DNA of 61,016 nucleotides, taken from assembly GCA_902761905.1 (NCBI GenBank), contig CACWMK010000040.1, positions 1 through 61,016 of the forward strand, written 5' to 3'. The position numbers were made by a program, and so were the translations under genes. Shown here in pieces: positions 58,856 to 61,016 of this stretch; the first letter of the stretch is position 1, and each line of letters starts with the position of its first letter. The stretch comes from an uncultured Prevotellaceae bacterium. GTDB lineage: Bacteria; Bacteroidota; Bacteroidia; Bacteroidales; Bacteroidaceae. The notes beneath the pieces are model-generated. The model was given only the letters and a program-made list of their open reading frames with translations, made no database searches and was not told where the DNA came from.

Positions 58856-60881
58856 CCTTTTTAGTGTATTCTCATTGCCTATGATGGCATGTTTGTGGTG
58901 GGACACCTCAAACCCTTACCTGTTCAGTATGTACAAACAGGACGACTTCAAAAATCGTGTTGAGAGAGTATGCAACGACAACTGGAAAGCTTACCTCGGA
59001 TCTACAGAAGAATACTTCTGGTTCAATGCCGACGATGCTATTAAGGCCGCCCGCCAGAAGGGCGATGCCCTAATGGTGAGCTATCTGCAGAACCTGAAGA
59101 AGTATCTTAACTGCGTAGACATAGAACAACGTAAGCAATACGAGTGGAACTACCCGACGGCCAACGATATCGCTGCACAGAAGCGCGACCTTCAAGCCGT
59201 TCGTACTTATGCCTTCAGCAAGGTTAAGACCAAGCTGCGCTCTCAACATGCCCTGTTATATATGCGTTGTAACATGATGATGGGCCGCCATCAGGACAAT
59301 ATCAACTTCTGGCAGCAGTCAGCCTGCAACTTCATCGAAACAGTTTACAAGGATATGATGAAGAACATCTACGCAGGTGCTCTATACAAAACCGGGCGCG
59401 AGGCCGAAGCCGGCGAGATGTTTGCCGAGATGGACGACTACGAGAGCCTGATGACCATCTATTATAAGAAACGTTCTTATCTGGCTATCAGTCAGCAATA
59501 CAAGCAGAACCCTAATGCTAAGGTACTGCCGTTCCTGCTTCAGGACTTTGTGAACAATGCACAAGAGGCCGAAGATGCCAAGACTGGATCTTTGGGCGGC
59601 AAACTATTCATCCGCGACATCAACCAGCAGGAGTCGTGGCAGATGCAACAGTTCTGCGAACTGGTGGTTCGCGAAGGCAAGACTGAAACACCCGCTATGT
59701 GGAAGGCTGCCAAAGCTTGGCTTGAATACCTGAGCGGCAAGAAACAGGAAGCGCTGAAGGATATCGAAGCAGCAACTGCACTGGAGGGCACCGAGCGTAT
59801 GAAAGATAATGTACGCGTATTGAAGCTCTACATCACAGCTGCACAGGCCAAGCCTAGCGATAAGTTCGACCAGTACTTCGCAAACGAGCTGACATGGCTT
59901 CAGGAGAAGACCAAACAGGACTATTTCTTCGAGAGTGCCTTGAAACGCACAATGCGCCAGACCATATTCCCTCACTATAAGAACAATGCTAATCAGCAGC
60001 TTGCACTGATGTGCATCACCCACGACTACCAATACGATAGCACCATCGATACCATTCGAGTAGATAAGCTAGAGAGTTTCTACGATTACACCAAGACTCC
60101 AGGCAAGAAGGACTTCGACAAGTATCTGAAGAGACAAATGCAGACCAACGACTCTGCCCTTGTCGAGCTCATCGGCACCAAGTACATGCGTATGGCCAAC
60201 TGGGGTAAAGCCATCGAGTGGCTTAAGAACATCCCCGTCAGCTACTACAACAACAACCGCAGCCGCGGCTACCTATATTATTCACTGCTACGAAAGTACG
60301 ACGTAGAACCTTGGATTACGCGCCAATGGCTCAGAGAAGACGAGGCCTGGGAAAAGAACCTGAAATGGTGGAAGAACGTTAAGCTTGACTTCTGTAAGGA
60401 GATGCAGATGCTGGAGAGCTCGCTCAACCTGCTTCAGGGCAAAGCCCTCGAACAGCGTTATTACAATCTGGCAGTGCGCTATGCCCAAGCTAATATCAAA
60501 GGCGATTGCTGGTGGCTGATGCGCGAAGCTAAGAACTGCTACGACACCGTACGTGTCAATGAGGTTGACCTCGGCGCCCGCGCCGTCGAATATCTGCAGA
60601 AGGCAGCCTTGAGCAATGACAACGACTTGAAGATCAAGGCTCTGTTTGCTATGGGTTACCGAGAGCTGTATAATAACAAGAACGGCAAGAGCCTTTGGAC
60701 CGATATGGTATGGGACGAGACAAAGACAGACTACGTACGCAAGTACTACCGCCAGTCACCACAGTTCCGTGCGTTCCAGGCCCTGTATGATATCGTAGAC
60801 GGTGCCAAGGAACCAACTTACGTTAGCAAATGCGATGAGTTCGACCAATTCCGCAGTTACTATCGACAGCATAAAAAATAA
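58833..60881 (+). CDS. Exported helical-repeat protein of unknown function
   Basis: 682-residue protein with a signal peptide (MKKFIVISLFSVFSLPMMAC; the Cys at 20 could be a lipobox). The mature part is almost wholly alpha-helical, with paired helices of a TPR/Sel1 type (KAAKAWLEYLSGKKQEALKDIEAA, TKYMRMANWGKAIEWLKNIP, AVEYLQKAALSNDNDLKIKALFAMGYREL). Many Trp, Tyr and Asn residues occur in the N-terminal third. I do not recognise a named family. Its ATG lies inside the previous gene (23-nt overlap), so the two are translationally linked and may act together at the envelope. Confidence 0.65.
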   Translation: MKKFIVISLFSVFSLPMMACLWWDTSNPYLFSMYKQDDFKNRVERVCNDNWKAYLGSTEEYFWFNADDAIKAARQKGDALMVSYLQNLKKYLNCVDIEQRKQYEWNYPTANDIAAQKRDLQAVRTYAFSKVKTKLRSQHALLYMRCNMMMGRHQDNINFWQQSACNFIETVYKDMMKNIYAGALYKTGREAEAGEMFAEMDDYESLMTIYYKKRSYLAISQQYKQNPNAKVLPFLLQDFVNNAQEAEDAKTGSLGGKLFIRDINQQESWQMQQFCELVVREGKTETPAMWKAAKAWLEYLSGKKQEALKDIEAATALEGTERMKDNVRVLKLYITAAQAKPSDKFDQYFANELTWLQEKTKQDYFFESALKRTMRQTIFPHYKNNANQQLALMCITHDYQYDSTIDTIRVDKLESFYDYTKTPGKKDFDKYLKRQMQTNDSALVELIGTKYMRMANWGKAIEWLKNIPVSYYNNNRSRGYLYYSLLRKYDVEPWITRQWLREDEAWEKNLKWWKNVKLDFCKEMQMLESSLNLLQGKALEQRYYNLAVRYAQANIKGDCWWLMREAKNCYDTVRVNEVDLGARAVEYLQKAALSNDNDLKIKALFAMGYRELYNNKNGKSLWTDMVWDETKTDYVRKYYRQSPQFRAFQALYDIVDGAKEPTYVSKCDEFDQFRSYYRQHKK

Positions 60882-60921
60882 AAAAATTCCCTTTTCGTGC
60901 ACGTAATTCAAAAAAAGTGCG

Positions 60922-60929
60922 TACCTTTG
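60922..60929 (+). promoter_or_regulatory. -7 box for tRNA-Pro
   Basis: TACCTTTG is an exact TAnnTTTG match, 12 nt before the mature tRNA 5' end. Confidence 0.7.
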
Positions 60930-60941
60930 CACCCGCAAAAT

Positions 60942-61014
60942 CGGGATGTAGCGCAGTTGGTAGCGCACTACGTTCGGGACGTAGGGGTCGGGCGTTCGAG
61001 TCGCCTCATCCCGA
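60942..61014 (+). tRNA. tRNA-Pro, anticodon CGG
   Basis: The 73-nt cloverleaf folds fully: acceptor CGGGATG / CATCCCG, D-arm GCGC / GCGC, anticodon stem CTACG / CGTAG with loop TTCGGGA (anticodon CGG), and T-arm GGGCG-TTCGAGT-CGCCT. The discriminator is A. CCA is not encoded (ACA at the window end). Confidence 0.96.
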
Positions 61015-61016
61015 CA

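Noticed and set aside
60942-61016. Integration site at tRNA-Pro
   Set aside because: tRNA genes are common attachment sites, but the window stops at the tRNA 3' end and shows no direct repeat of it elsewhere that I could find.

Overview
The window looks like a chromosome segment of a gut or rumen Bacteroidota, most likely a Prevotella-type organism. The reasons are the SusC/SusD pairs, SPII lipoproteins, a one-protein hybrid two-component sensor, promoters with the Bacteroidota -7 box TAnnTTTG, no clear Shine-Dalgarno sites, and the rpmH-efp gene order. Genus is inferred from gene content and style, not from a marker tree.

Left part (1-42446): after the tail of a DUF3987-like gene lies a large polysaccharide utilization locus (PUL). 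It holds a two-domain acetyl esterase, a threonine aldolase, a GH9 enzyme, the hybrid sensor-regulator (HTCS, minus strand), a GH27 alpha-galactosidase, two consecutive SusC/SusD pairs with a surface glycan-binding lipoprotein, two GH26 mannanases and a frameshifted GH2 gene. An 878-base non-coding stretch (27406-28283) follows. It contains a roughly 400-bp nested inverted-repeat element enclosing five exact 22-bp palindromic units, then a promoter and a hairpin-rich leader. The second half of the locus has a third SusC/SusD pair, two IPT/TIG glycan-binding lipoproteins, a third GH26, a GH5 and a GH31. The enzyme set (3x GH26, GH27, acetyl esterase, GH5, GH9, GH2, GH31 with YicI-like motifs) fits an acetylated galactoglucomannan-type beta-mannan. 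GH9/GH5/GH31 also leaves room for xyloglucan or mixed hemicellulose. No GH130 phosphorylase, epimerase or inner-membrane sugar transporter is visible, so later steps must be encoded elsewhere.

Right part (42443-61016): ordinary core genes. A minus-strand operon runs PASTA protein, rluD, ddl, acyltransferase and a NigD-like lipoprotein. Then come rpmH (51 codons) divergent from efp, a GT2-radC-sufT-lpxH run, a sugar kinase, an orphan CPD-like protein, a folP-cdaA-pta-ackA cluster on the minus strand, murF with two uncharacterised exported proteins, and tRNA-Pro(CGG) at the right edge. Short dispersed repeats (TTGACAATTGACAGT-type and TTAAGAATTAAG-type) sit in the spacers here and in places supply start codons, signal-peptide residues or C-terminal codons.

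Most noteworthy are the nested palindromic element with its 22-bp array, the structured leader of the third susC, a roughly 110-130 residue putative glycan-binding module present four times in two surface lipoproteins (one pair almost identical), and the broken GH2 gene.
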